Notes under the pieces: model-generated
Database searches by the model: none
The model's input: only the letters and a program-made list of their open reading frames with translations
What the model was told of the DNA's origin: nothing
Position numbers and translations under genes: made by a program
Shown here: positions 38,597 to 47,049 of the stretch, piece by piece
Layout: every line of letters starts with the position of its first letter
Numbering within the stretch: the first letter of the stretch is position 1
Source of the DNA: Nocardia cyriacigeorgica
Lineage (GTDB): Bacteria > Actinomycetota > Actinomycetes > Mycobacteriales > Mycobacteriaceae
DNA length: 64,000 nucleotides
Direction: 5' to 3'
Assembly (NCBI RefSeq): GCF_010858045.1
Contig: NZ_JAAGVC010000005.1
Coordinates: 203,088 to 267,087, forward strand

Positions 38597-38628
38597 CGCC
38601 GCCACTCGACGCGGGTATCTTCGGCACG

Positions 38629-38823
38629 GTGCGATTGACCGAATTCCAGGAGCTGTTGCACACCGAGTTCGGTGTGTCCCGCGGTGACACCCTCCTCACC
38701 GACCACGTCATCCCCTCCCTCGGCGGCCGCACCGGCGCCGCCGCCATCGAAGCCGGCGTCGACCCCCGCGACGTCTGGCGCGCGCTCTGCGCCGAATTCG
38801 ACGTCCCCCGCTCCCGCTGGTGA
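38629..38823 (+). CDS. DUF3046 protein
   Basis: A 64-residue protein from GTG 38629 (VRLTEFQELLHTEFG). GGRTGAAAIEAGVDPRDVWR and the final FDVPRSRW are hallmarks of DUF3046, a short helical protein found near recA in actinobacteria. The stop overlaps the phosphotransferase start by 4 nt. Function is unknown; the position suggests a link to DNA metabolism only by neighbourhood. Confidence 0.9.
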   Translation: MRLTEFQELLHTEFGVSRGDTLLTDHVIPSLGGRTGAAAIEAGVDPRDVWRALCAEFDVPRSRW

Positions 38824-39551
38824 GTGCGGCACCGGCCGGCTGGGAGGCGCCGCTGCCGCCGGCCATCGCTGCGCTCCTCGGCGATTCGCCCGACTGGTCG
38901 GATGCGCACGAGGGGATGAGCGGCGGTGTCGTCTTCGCCGCCGGGTATTGGGTGAAACGGGGCCAAGAGGCCGTGGCCGAGTACGAACGGCTGCGCTGGC
39001 TCGCCGGGCGGGGGATACCTGTGCCCGAGGTGGCGGCGTTCGACGAGGATGTGCTCGTGCTGGCCGACGTCGGGGTGCCGAGTCTGGCGCGGCGGGGTGG
39101 GCGAGTCGGTGCTGTGATGGGGGAAGCGCTGCGCGTCTTGCATCAGGTGCCCGTCGCCGATTGCCCGTTCGACGGACGGCTCGAGGTGATGGTGCCGAAA
39201 GCTCGCCGGCGGGTATCGGAGGGGCTGGTCGATGCCGAAGACTTCGACGACGACCACCCGTTGACGCCCGAACAGGTGCTGCGGCGGTTGATCGACGAGC
39301 AGCCGGAGGACGAGGATCTGGTTGTCGCGCATGGTGATTTCACGCCGGCGAATGTGCTCGAGGGCGGCATCCTGATCGACGTCGGTGCGCTCGGGGTGGC
39401 GGATCGCCACCGGGATCTCGCACTTGCCGCGCGGGATCTGCGCGAGGACTTCGGCGATGCCGAGGTGGCCGAGTTCTTCGCCGCGTACGGGCTGGTCGAA
39501 CCGGATCAGCGCACCCTCGACTACTACCGGCTGCTCGACGAACTGTTCTGA
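38820..39551 (+). CDS. Aminoglycoside-phosphotransferase-like small-molecule kinase
   Basis: The GTG at 38820 overlaps the DUF3046 stop. The 243-residue protein has the APH(3')-like kinase motifs: YWVKRG as the ATP lysine, VVAHGDFTPANVL as the catalytic loop, and ILIDVGALGVADRHRDLALA as the metal-binding Asp. Many chromosomal members phosphorylate metabolites rather than antibiotics. Substrate and any resistance role are unknown. Confidence 0.85.
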   Translation: MSAAPAGWEAPLPPAIAALLGDSPDWSDAHEGMSGGVVFAAGYWVKRGQEAVAEYERLRWLAGRGIPVPEVAAFDEDVLVLADVGVPSLARRGGRVGAVMGEALRVLHQVPVADCPFDGRLEVMVPKARRRVSEGLVDAEDFDDDHPLTPEQVLRRLIDEQPEDEDLVVAHGDFTPANVLEGGILIDVGALGVADRHRDLALAARDLREDFGDAEVAEFFAAYGLVEPDQRTLDYYRLLDELF

Positions 39552-39572
39552 GCCGGGCGGGATCCGGGACGG

Positions 39573-40091
39573 TCAGGACTTCTTGGCGTAGTGGCGCGCG
39601 GCCTTGGTGCGGTTGCCGCAGGTGGCCATGGAGTGCCAGCGGCGCGTGCCGTTCTTCGAGGTGTCGTAGAAGAACAGCACGCAGTCGGGATGGGCGCACT
39701 GGCGGATCCGGCCGGGGGCGGTGGCGAGCAGGCTCAGCAGGTTGTCGGCGGCCAGCCAACCCGGCAACCATGCCGGGTCGGTGATTTCGGGGGTGTCCAC
39801 GGGCCCGGCGTCGGCGAGTGACCGGCGGATCCGGCCGTGGTTCAGCACGTCGTTGAGCGCGTCTCGGCGGCCGTCGCGTACGGCGTCGTAGATGGCGGCG
39901 CGGGCGGCGCGCACCGCTTCCAGCGCCGCGGCGTCGGCGTCGCAACGCCCGGCCAAGCCGTTGGCCGCCAACCAGATCTCCAGCCCGGCGATATCGGTGA
40001 GCAGGTCCTGCGGTCCGTCGCCGCTCATCCACCGGGTGTTCAACAGATCCAGGGCCAGCGGTTCACCGAGGTGAGGGCGTGGATCGAGCAT
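39573..40091 (-). CDS. CGNR zinc-finger transcriptional regulator
   Basis: The protein has an N-terminal stress-regulator domain (ALDLLNTRW and following helices) and a C-terminal zinc finger: CAHPDCVLFFYDTSKNGTRR then WHSMATCGNRTKAARHY, where the two Cys pairs bind zinc. ATG 40091 gives 172 residues; an in-frame GTG at 40133 would add 14 residues. CGNR proteins are little-studied DNA-binding regulators. It is divergent from the VOC operon and two matching dyads lie between them. Confidence 0.88.
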   Translation of the reverse strand: MLDPRPHLGEPLALDLLNTRWMSGDGPQDLLTDIAGLEIWLAANGLAGRCDADAAALEAVRAARAAIYDAVRDGRRDALNDVLNHGRIRRSLADAGPVDTPEITDPAWLPGWLAADNLLSLLATAPGRIRQCAHPDCVLFFYDTSKNGTRRWHSMATCGNRTKAARHYAKKS

Positions 40092-40141
40092 GCCTGAGGG
40101 TAACGGCTCAGTGCGGACGGACGTATCAACCACCTCCTACT

Positions 40142-40224
40142 AACTGTCTAACTCAAAATAGACGGTTGACAAGCTTGTGGTCTTCTCCTTAGGTTCTAAC
40201 CAGTCAAACAAATTATGACGGTTT
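40142..40224 (+). promoter_or_regulatory. Promoter flanked by two related dyads between the CGNR gene and the VOC operon
   Basis: Dyad 1 (40142-40167) is AACTGTCTA, 8 nt, TAGACGGTT. Dyad 2 (40198-40224) is AACCAGTCA, 9 nt, TGACGGTTT. Both have the form AACnnGTC-like arm and GACGGTT arm. Between them, TTGACA at 40166-40171 and TAGGTT at 40190-40195 (18-nt spacer) form a promoter for the plus-strand operon. Binding to both dyads would bracket this promoter. The local AT content is well above that of the neighbouring genes. Confidence 0.65.
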
Positions 40225-40246
40225 GACCATTCCCCGAGGAGGATCC

Positions 40247-40699
40247 ATGACCACGCCCCAGCTCGCCACCGGCCACATCGGGCTCAACGTCACCGACCTG
40301 ACCCGATCGGTCGACTTCTACCGCCGCGCGCTCGGCTTCCAACAGCTGGCGGCCAGTACCGACGAGCACCGGAAATGGGCCTTCCTCGGCGCCGACGGCG
40401 CCCTGGTACTCACCCTGTGGCAGCAGAGCGACGGCGCATTCGCCGCCTCGAGTCCGGGGTTGCACCACCTGTCGTTCCAGGTCGACACCCTCGAGCAGGT
40501 GCGGGCGGTCGAGGCGACCCTGCGCGAGCTGTCGGTGGAATTCGCCTATGACGGCGTGGTGGCCCACGGCGAGGGGGCGTCCTCCGGCGGCATCTTCTTC
40601 GCCGACCCGGACGGCATCCGCCTCGAGGTCTTCGCACCCGGCGGCGCCGAGTCCGCGCCCGCTCCCAGTGGCGCCGCACCCACCTGCGGATTCTTCTGA
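40247..40699 (+). CDS. VOC (glyoxalase-like) protein
   Basis: ATG 40247 follows GAGGAGG. The 150-residue protein has the VOC repeats: TGHIGLNVTDLTRSVDFYRR, then LHHLSFQVDT and GIFFADPDGIRLEVFAP with His/Glu metal ligands. The tail is Ala/Pro-rich and ends in PTCGFF. It is the first gene of a three-gene operon controlled from the divergent CGNR promoter. The fold handles reactive carbonyls, antibiotics or ring cleavage; which applies here is unknown. Confidence 0.87.
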   Translation: MTTPQLATGHIGLNVTDLTRSVDFYRRALGFQQLAASTDEHRKWAFLGADGALVLTLWQQSDGAFAASSPGLHHLSFQVDTLEQVRAVEATLRELSVEFAYDGVVAHGEGASSGGIFFADPDGIRLEVFAPGGAESAPAPSGAAPTCGFF

Positions 40700-40745
40700 T
40701 CCATCGCCATCGCCATCGACGGTTCGGGCAGTGAGGTAGGGACAC

Positions 40746-41633
40746 GTGACTACGCCCTTCCATGCGGGAGAGCGCATGGTGCAGCAGCGGATGGGTCAGG
40801 CCGATATCGCCGGACGGGTCGGGCGCATGATCCGGCGCGACATCCCGGCGGTCGCCGCGGACTTCCTGGCCGAACAATCGATGGTGGTGCTCGGCGCCGC
40901 CGATGGCGAGGGCCGGATGTGGGCGAGCCAGCTGACCGGGCCGGCGGGATTCCTGCGGGCGACCGGAGCGGACATGGTCCTGGTGGATGCCATGCCCGCG
41001 CCCGGCGACCCGCTGCACGAGCCGACCACGCAGGCGCTCGGCGTCGGTCTGATCGCCCTGCAACCGCAGCGCCGCAGGCGCATGCGCGTCAACGGCACCG
41101 CCACACCGGAGGGCAACGGCCTGCGCATCGTCACCGACCAGGTGTATTCGAACTGCCCGAAATACATCTCGCGCAGAGATATTCGCTCATTCGACCCGCG
41201 AGCGCGCACCGCGCCGCGTCGCAGCGCCGCACTGGACGATCGGCAACGCGCCGCCGTCACCGCTGCCGATACGTTCTTCCTCGCCACCGCGGATGCCGAC
41301 GGCCATGCCGATGCCTCCCATCGCGGCGGCAATCCCGGATTTCTGGAAGTGCTCGCACCCGACCGGCTGCGCTGGCCGGACTATCGCGGCAACTCGATGT
41401 TCATGACCCTGGGCAATATCGCGGTGAACCCTCGCTGCGGCATCCTCGTCCCGGACTGGACCACCGGCGGCAGCCTGCAGCTCACCGGTACCGCGGAACT
41501 GATCTGGCCGGAGGCCGAGTGTGCCGCCGGCGCCCAGTGCTCGATCGAATTCACCGTCACCGAGGTCGTCGACACCTCGGCGGCCGGCCCGCTGCGCTGG
41601 GGTCCGGCCGAACTCTCACCCGTCAATCCCTGA
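40746..41633 (+). CDS. Pyridoxamine-phosphate-oxidase-fold flavoprotein
   Basis: A 295-residue protein from GTG 40746, 46 bp after the VOC gene. The split-barrel fold is suggested by DTFFLATADADGHADASHRG and WPDYRGNSMFMTLGNIAVNP, the flavin-binding strands, followed by GILVPDW and LTGTAELIWP. NCPKYISRRDI is a conserved block of the subgroup. It probably binds FMN or F420 and reduces or detoxifies a small molecule. Confidence 0.82.
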   Translation: MTTPFHAGERMVQQRMGQADIAGRVGRMIRRDIPAVAADFLAEQSMVVLGAADGEGRMWASQLTGPAGFLRATGADMVLVDAMPAPGDPLHEPTTQALGVGLIALQPQRRRRMRVNGTATPEGNGLRIVTDQVYSNCPKYISRRDIRSFDPRARTAPRRSAALDDRQRAAVTAADTFFLATADADGHADASHRGGNPGFLEVLAPDRLRWPDYRGNSMFMTLGNIAVNPRCGILVPDWTTGGSLQLTGTAELIWPEAECAAGAQCSIEFTVTEVVDTSAAGPLRWGPAELSPVNP

Positions 41634-41658
41634 TCCGGCTCCATGAAAGGAATGGTCG

Positions 41659-42108
41659 ATGCGACCCCCACTGCCCCCGTTCGATCGCAGCACCGCCGAA
41701 GCCAAGGTGCGTGCCGCCGAGGACGCCTGGAATTCCCGCGACCCCGAACGGGTCGCGGCCGCCTACACGCCGGACTCGGTCTGGCGTAACCGGGACGAAC
41801 ACTTCGCCGGGCGCGCGGCCATCGTCGAGTTCCTGAACCGCAAGTGGGCCGAGGAGAACGGGTACGCGCTGCGCAAGGAACTCTGGGCCTTCGACGGCAA
41901 TCGGATCGCCGTGCGCTTCCAGTACGAATGGCACGACGAGCAGCGCCGGTGGTGGCGCAGTTACGGCAACGAGCAGTGGGAATTCGCGCCGGACGGGCTG
42001 ATGATGCGCCGGGAGGCGAGCATCAACGACGTTGCGATCGGCGAATCCGAGCGGCGCATCTTCGGGCCGCGCCCGGCGGAGGATCGGACGCCGCTGCCGC
42101 AGTGGTAG
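41659..42108 (+). CDS. DUF1348 NTF2-like protein
   Basis: A 149-residue protein, 25 bp after the flavoprotein gene. It matches the DUF1348 pattern: [60 protein letters not shown] and [10 protein letters not shown]. These NTF2-fold proteins are often induced by redox or solvent stress. It closes the VOC-flavoprotein operon; recA follows with its own promoter. Confidence 0.88.
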   Translation: MRPPLPPFDRSTAEAKVRAAEDAWNSRDPERVAAAYTPDSVWRNRDEHFAGRAAIVEFLNRKWAEENGYALRKELWAFDGNRIAVRFQYEWHDEQRRWWRSYGNEQWEFAPDGLMMRREASINDVAIGESERRIFGPRPAEDRTPLPQW

Positions 42109-42127
42109 CCGCCGTCGGGCGCGTCGC

Positions 42128-42155
42128 TTGACTCGAACACCTGTTCGGCTAATCT
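42128..42155 (+). promoter_or_regulatory. recA promoter with LexA (SOS) box
   Basis: TCGAAC-ACCT-GTTCGG at 42133-42148 matches the actinobacterial SOS box TCGAAC-N4-GTTCGA at 11 of 12 positions. It sits between TTGACT (42128-42133) and TAATCT (42150-42155), a sigma-70-type promoter with 16-nt spacing. LexA binding would block it directly. The recA ATG lies 84 nt downstream of the -10. Confidence 0.9.
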
Positions 42156-42239
42156 TGTCGCCAGAACTTGTCGGTGCCGCCCTCTAATGTGGGCGCCAAC
42201 CACAGAACGAGACTCACCCGTCGAAAAGGGGATCAGGAC

Positions 42240-43277
42240 ATGGCACCACAGGCGTACGACCGCGACAAGGCGCTCGAGCTCGCCCTGGCTCAGGTGGAGA
42301 AGAGCTTCGGCAAGGGCGCGGTGATGCGGCTCGGCGAGGAGGCCCGCCAGCCCGTGTCGGTGATCCCGACCGGATCGATCGCGCTGGATGTGGCCCTGGG
42401 TATCGGCGGTCTGCCGCGCGGGCGCGTGGTGGAGATCTACGGTCCGGAATCCTCGGGTAAGACCACGGTCGCCCTGCACGCGGTGGCCAACGCTCAGGCC
42501 GCCGGTGGCGTCGCGGCGTTCATCGACGCCGAGCACGCGCTCGACCCGGACTACGCCCGCAAGCTCGGAGTCGATACCGACGCGCTGCTGGTCTCCCAGC
42601 CCGACACCGGTGAGCAGGCCCTGGAGATCGCCGACATGCTGGTGCGCTCCGGCGCCATCGACATCATCGTCATCGACTCCGTGGCCGCCCTGGTGCCGCG
42701 CGCCGAGATCGAGGGCGAAATGGGTGATAGCCACGTCGGCCTGCAGGCCCGCCTGATGAGCCAGGCGCTGCGCAAGATGACCAGCGCGCTCAACAATTCC
42801 GGCACCACCGCCATCTTCATCAACCAGCTGCGCGAGAAGATCGGCGTCATGTTCGGCTCGCCGGAAACCACCACCGGCGGTAAGGCGCTGAAGTTCTACG
42901 CATCGGTGCGCCTGGACGTGCGGCGCATCGAGACCCTCAAGGACGGCAGCGACGCGGTCGGCAACCGCACCCGGGTCAAGGTCGTCAAGAACAAGGTGTC
43001 GCCGCCGTTCAAGCAGGCCGAGTTCGACATCCTCTACGGTCACGGCATCTCCAAGGAGGGCTCGCTCATCGATATGGGTGTCGAGCAGGGCTTCATCCGT
43101 AAGTCCGGCTCCTGGTACACCTACGAAGGCGATCAGCTGGGCCAGGGCAAGGAGAACGCCCGCAAGTTCCTGCTGGACAACACCGACGTCCGCGACGAGA
43201 TCGAGAAGAAGATCAAGGAGAAGCTGGGCATCGGCGCCGACGTGACGGCGAGCGAAGAGGTCCCCGCCGATTTCTGA
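42240..43277 (+). CDS. recA: Recombinase A
   Basis: A 345-residue protein of normal length. Walker A is GPESSGKTT near residue 70, Walker B is [14 protein letters not shown], the L1/L2 DNA loops lie around [20 protein letters not shown] and [20 protein letters not shown]. It catalyses strand exchange and triggers LexA self-cleavage. Unlike M. tuberculosis recA it carries no intein. ATG 42240 follows AAAAGGGG. It is under an SOS box and followed by recX. Confidence 0.98.
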   Translation: MAPQAYDRDKALELALAQVEKSFGKGAVMRLGEEARQPVSVIPTGSIALDVALGIGGLPRGRVVEIYGPESSGKTTVALHAVANAQAAGGVAAFIDAEHALDPDYARKLGVDTDALLVSQPDTGEQALEIADMLVRSGAIDIIVIDSVAALVPRAEIEGEMGDSHVGLQARLMSQALRKMTSALNNSGTTAIFINQLREKIGVMFGSPETTTGGKALKFYASVRLDVRRIETLKDGSDAVGNRTRVKVVKNKVSPPFKQAEFDILYGHGISKEGSLIDMGVEQGFIRKSGSWYTYEGDQLGQGKENARKFLLDNTDVRDEIEKKIKEKLGIGADVTASEEVPADF

Positions 43278-43323
43278 TCCGAGGCCGGCCCGGCGCCCCG
43301 CATCCGGTGAGGTTGCGGACGGC

Positions 43324-44355
43324 GTGCCCGCTGATCCCGTCGCAGCTGTGCGGCAACAGTTGGCACGCCTCGGCGTCGAGGTCCCCGAATCCACCGGCTC
43401 ACGGCCCGAAGGCCGGCAGCCGGCACCGGTTCGCCCGGCCGATGGTGGTTCGGCCGAGGCGAACGCACGAGGAACTCGGTCGGACGCGTCCGATCCGCAG
43501 CGGACACGTTCGACCGAGTTCCCCGGCACTCGTGGTCGCCGTGCGCGCACCAGCGGTGAGCGGGACCGCTACGGCGCACGGGACGACGGCGCGCCTGCCG
43601 CGACTCGACGTCGCCGCAGGCGCAGCGCCGAGGGCACCGGGCCCGCGCCCGATGCCGACCACCGGCCGGCGCATCAGGACCGGGGTCCGGGAGGCGAGCC
43701 CAGCGGCGCCGTCGCCCTGGAACGGCACACGCGTAGCTACCGCTCCGCATCGGACGACGACTCCGGCACCCCCGGCGACGGCTCTCAGTCGGCTGCTCCG
43801 CCGCGCACAAGAGCCGCACGAGGCGAGGCGCTCGCGACCGGCTCCGAATCCGGGGGCACAGTCGAGCAGGCGAAGGACGCGTGTCTGCGATTGCTCGCCG
43901 TCCGCGCCCGCAGCCGCGCCGAACTCGCACAGCGACTGGCCGCCAAGGGATACCCGACCGAGGTGAGCGAACAGGCGCTCGATCGCCTCGCCGAGGTCGG
44001 GCTCATCGACGATGCCGCGTTCGCTCAGCAGTGGGTCCAGTCGCGGCACACCTACTCCGGCAAGGGCCGCCAAGCCCTCGCCCAGGAGCTGCGCCGCAAA
44101 GGCGTCTCCCAAGACGACGCCGCCGACGCCCTCGCCGCCGTCACCGCCGACGACGAACACGACCGCGCCACCGAACTCGTCCGCCGCAAACTCCGCACCA
44201 TGCCCGCAAACCTCGACCGCGACAAGGCAACCCGCCGCCTCGTCGGCATGCTCGCCCGCCGCGGCTACAACTCGTCCACCGCCTACGCCGTCGTCAAGGC
44301 AGAACTCGATACGGCCGATTCCGGCCTCGAATCCGACGAGTTGCCGCGCGAGTAG
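43324..44355 (+). CDS. recX: Regulatory protein RecX with a long disordered N-terminal extension
   Basis: The RecX domain is at about residues 180-335: AKDACLRLLAVRARSRAELA, LDRLAEVGLIDDAAFAQQWV, ELRRKGVSQDDAADALA and LVGMLARRGYNSSTAYAVVK, the three helical repeats that bind and cap RecA filaments. Before it comes a low-complexity Arg/Ser/Gly/Pro/Asp-rich stretch of about 180 residues. Typical RecX proteins are 150-200 residues, so the extension doubles the size. The GTG at 43324 is one option; starts near the domain, such as a GTG further down, cannot be excluded. Confidence 0.88.
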   Translation: MPADPVAAVRQQLARLGVEVPESTGSRPEGRQPAPVRPADGGSAEANARGTRSDASDPQRTRSTEFPGTRGRRARTSGERDRYGARDDGAPAATRRRRRRSAEGTGPAPDADHRPAHQDRGPGGEPSGAVALERHTRSYRSASDDDSGTPGDGSQSAAPPRTRAARGEALATGSESGGTVEQAKDACLRLLAVRARSRAELAQRLAAKGYPTEVSEQALDRLAEVGLIDDAAFAQQWVQSRHTYSGKGRQALAQELRRKGVSQDDAADALAAVTADDEHDRATELVRRKLRTMPANLDRDKATRRLVGMLARRGYNSSTAYAVVKAELDTADSGLESDELPRE

Positions 44356-44422
44356 CTCGCGCAGGCGCCGAGCCGTGGCGATCTCGGCCGCCTGACCGGC
44401 CGGACGACCCCCGAAACGCGAA

Positions 44423-44459
44423 CGGCGCGCAGATCGCGAAATGTGCGATCTGCGCGCCG
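44423..44459. terminator. Bidirectional hairpin between recX and gluD
   Basis: CGGCGCGCAGATCGC and GCGATCTGCGCGCCG form a perfect 15-bp stem with a 7-nt loop. It lies between two convergent genes, 13 bp before the gluD stop. It probably terminates both the recA-recX and gluABCD transcripts. Confidence 0.82.
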
Positions 44460-44472
44460 AAAGGCGCTACGA

Positions 44473-45372
44473 CTACGGAGCCTTGGTGATATCCACCCCC
44501 GGCGCCCCATCGGTCACGATGGAATCGGCGGCCACCACCGCGCCGCCACCCTTGCGGCGGCCCGCGCGCAGACGCCGCTCCAGCCAGGTCGCGACCTGCG
44601 ACAGCGTCATGTTCAGCACGATCATGATGATCGCGACCACGATCAACGCCGGAATCGTATTGGAATCGGCGGCACCCAGCTGCAAGCCGTTGCGGACCAC
44701 CTCTTCGTAGGTGATGACATACCCCAGCGCCGAGTCCTTCAACGCCACAACCATCTGCGAGATCAGTGCGGGCAGCATGGCGGTGATGGCCTGCGGCAAC
44801 AGGATCAACCGCATCAACTGGCCCTTGCGCATACCCAATGCGGCCGCGGCCTCGGTCTGGCCCTTGGGCAGTGAGCGGATACCGGCGCGCACGATCTCGG
44901 CGATGACCGACCCGTTGTAGATGGTCAGTGCCGTGACCACCGCGCCGAGCGCCAGATACTCGGACTCGAAAACGTTGTACTCGGAGTAGAGCGCGAACAG
45001 GAAGATCATCAGGATCAGCACCGGAACGGCGCGCGCGATTTCGACGACCGCGCCCGCCACCCACCGCACCGGGCGGTGATCGGAGAGCCGGGCGATGCCG
45101 AAGATCATGCCGAGCACCATCGCGAAGATGATCGACAGCACCGCGGCCACGATGGTGCCACGCAGACCCGGCAGCAGATAGGTCGTCCAGACATCCGCTT
45201 CCAGGAACGGCTTCCACTTCTCGGCGTCGAACTGCCCCTGACTGTCGAAGCCGCGGTAGACGAACCACGCCGCGAGCAGCACCACGGCCAGCACGATCAC
45301 CGAGTAGATGATGTTGCGCACCCGCGCGGCGGGGCCTGGTGCGTCGAAGAGAACCGACGGTTCCCGCCTCAT
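44473..45372 (-). CDS. gluD: Glutamate ABC transporter permease GluD
   Basis: A 299-residue inner-membrane subunit starting at ATG 45372 inside the gluC stop (ATGA). The membrane part starts at about residue 20, and the permease signature EAAAALGMRKGQLMRLILLP faces the ATPase; VITYEEVVRNGLQL is typical of GluD/GltK subunits. It forms a heterodimeric channel with GluC. The C-terminal 35 residues are hydrophilic. Confidence 0.93.
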   Translation of the reverse strand: MRREPSVLFDAPGPAARVRNIIYSVIVLAVVLLAAWFVYRGFDSQGQFDAEKWKPFLEADVWTTYLLPGLRGTIVAAVLSIIFAMVLGMIFGIARLSDHRPVRWVAGAVVEIARAVPVLILMIFLFALYSEYNVFESEYLALGAVVTALTIYNGSVIAEIVRAGIRSLPKGQTEAAAALGMRKGQLMRLILLPQAITAMLPALISQMVVALKDSALGYVITYEEVVRNGLQLGAADSNTIPALIVVAIIMIVLNMTLSQVATWLERRLRAGRRKGGGAVVAADSIVTDGAPGVDITKAP

Positions 45373-46049
45373 CGGGCCACCTCGAATCGTTTGGCGATAT
45401 AACCGAACAGCAGACCCGTCGGCAATGTCAGGACCACGAAGCCGAGGGCGAAGATCGCACCGATCGACAGCAGCGCCGCCTCGGTGTCGAGCATCTTGGC
45501 CATCAGGAACGACGCCTCGGCCACACCGATGGCGGAGGCGACGGTCGAGTTCTTGGTCAAGGCGATCAGCACACTGCCCAGCGGGGCGATCACCGAACGG
45601 AACGCCTGCGGCAACACGATCAGCCGCAGGTTCTGCAAGAAGCCGAGGCCAAGCGATCGCCCGGCCTCGGACTGGCCCAGCGGCACGGTGTTGATACCCG
45701 CGCGCAGCGACTCGCAGACGAACGCCGCGGTGTAGACGCTCAGGCCGACGACCGCCCACCGGAAGTTGTTCTCGGCCAGCGAGTTCGGCCCGTCGGCGGC
45801 CAGTTTGACGCGCAGCGTCGAATACAGGCCGAGCGAGCAGAACACCAGGATCAGCGTCAGCGGGGTGTTGCGGAAGACGGTGACGTAGACGGTGCCGACC
45901 CAGCGCGCCACCGGGACCGGCGAGACCCGCATGGCAGCCACGATGGTGCCGAGCACCAGCGCGCCGATCGCGGACAGCACGGTCAGCTTGATGGTGACCC
46001 AGAACGCGTCGAGCAGTTGGGAATCGTACTCAGAGATCAAATCGAACAC
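45369..46049 (-). CDS. gluC: Glutamate ABC transporter permease GluC
   Basis: A 226-residue permease from GTG 46049. FRNTPLTLILVFCSLGLYST and the EAA loop QSEAGRSLGLGFLQNLRLIV are the hallmarks of polar amino-acid permeases. It pairs with GluD. It follows gluB after 100 bp, a gap that contains a strong stem-loop. Confidence 0.93.
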   Translation of the reverse strand: MFDLISEYDSQLLDAFWVTIKLTVLSAIGALVLGTIVAAMRVSPVPVARWVGTVYVTVFRNTPLTLILVFCSLGLYSTLRVKLAADGPNSLAENNFRWAVVGLSVYTAAFVCESLRAGINTVPLGQSEAGRSLGLGFLQNLRLIVLPQAFRSVIAPLGSVLIALTKNSTVASAIGVAEASFLMAKMLDTEAALLSIGAIFALGFVVLTLPTGLLFGYIAKRFEVAR

Positions 46050-46105
46050 GGTGGGTGCGCGCCTCCGATCATGAGGTGAGGGCAGGGTCGGCGACCGGAT
46101 GACCG

Positions 46106-46136
46106 CGCGGTGGGCGCATCATCGGCGCCCACCGCG
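46106..46136 (-). promoter_or_regulatory. Intercistronic stem-loop between gluB and gluC
   Basis: CGCGGTGGGCGC and GCGCCCACCGCG form a perfect 12-bp stem with the 7-nt loop ATCATCG, 14 bp after the gluB stop (minus strand). Such hairpins after binding-protein genes often stabilise the upstream mRNA or stop part of the transcripts so that the binding protein outnumbers the permease. Confidence 0.75.
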
Positions 46137-46149
46137 GTCGATCATCGGA

Positions 46150-46989
46150 TCAGTACCGGTCCACCTGCGGAGCCGGCGGAGTCGGGTAGTTAGCGGCGCG
46201 CCCGACCGAATCCTGGAAGGCCTTGTCCCAGGCGCCTTCGGTGATCATCGCCTCGATGGCGTCGTTGATCTTGTCGCGGCTCTCCTGATCGCCCTTCTTC
46301 AGCCCGATGCCGTAGTTCTCGGTGGTGAACGGCTTGCCGACCAGCTTGTAGCGGCCGGGGGTCTGCGCGGCGTAACCGGCGAGGATGATGTCGTCGGTGG
46401 TCATCGCGTCGACCGCGCCGCTGTTGAGACCCTCGAGGCACAGCGAGTACGTGTCGTAGGTCTGCAGCTGGGTGTCGGGGAAGTTCTTCTCGATGTTCTG
46501 CGCCGGGGTGGAACCCTTGACCGAGCAGACCGTCTTGCCCGCGATGGTCTCCGGGCCGGTGATGTCGGTGTTGTCGGCATTCACCAGCAGGCTCTGACCC
46601 GCGACGTAGTACGGGCCGGCGAAATCGACCTTCTCCTTGCGCTGGTCGGTGATGGAGTAGGTGGCGACGATGAAGTCCACCTGGCCGTTCTCGATCAGCG
46701 TCTCGCGCTGCGCCGACGGAGCTTCCTTGAAGGTGATGCCGTCGGGCTGGACGCCGAGCTTGGCCGCGACGAAGCGGGCCACCTCGACATCGAAGCCGCT
46801 GTATGTGCCATCGGTGTTGCGCTGACCCAGACCCGGCTGGTCGAACTTGATGCCGATGGTCAGCTTGCCTTCCTTGGCGTGGTCGAGAGCGGTCTTGTCG
46901 TCTCCGCTACCGCAACCCGCGGTGGTGGCGGCGGCCAGGGCCAGGGCGATGGCCCCGACTCCGAGACGGAGCGCACGGTTGATCCTCAT
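46150..46989 (-). CDS. gluB: Glutamate-binding lipoprotein GluB
   Basis: A 279-residue exported protein. The signal peptide (RALRLGVGAIALALAAATTA) ends in a lipobox with Cys at residue 26. The type 3 solute-binding domain follows: GIKFDQPGLGQRNTDGTYSG, FDVEVARFVAAKLGV, SITDQRKEKVDFAGPYYVAG and SVKGSTPAQNIEKNFP. It captures glutamate (or aspartate) outside the membrane and delivers it to GluCD. Confidence 0.94.
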   Translation of the reverse strand: MRINRALRLGVGAIALALAAATTAGCGSGDDKTALDHAKEGKLTIGIKFDQPGLGQRNTDGTYSGFDVEVARFVAAKLGVQPDGITFKEAPSAQRETLIENGQVDFIVATYSITDQRKEKVDFAGPYYVAGQSLLVNADNTDITGPETIAGKTVCSVKGSTPAQNIEKNFPDTQLQTYDTYSLCLEGLNSGAVDAMTTDDIILAGYAAQTPGRYKLVGKPFTTENYGIGLKKGDQESRDKINDAIEAMITEGAWDKAFQDSVGRAANYPTPPAPQVDRY

Positions 46990-47049
46990 CGATTTCCTTC
47001 TTCCCTCATTCTGGTTTTCGATGGCCGTGGTCGGTGGGCGGTGCAGCGC

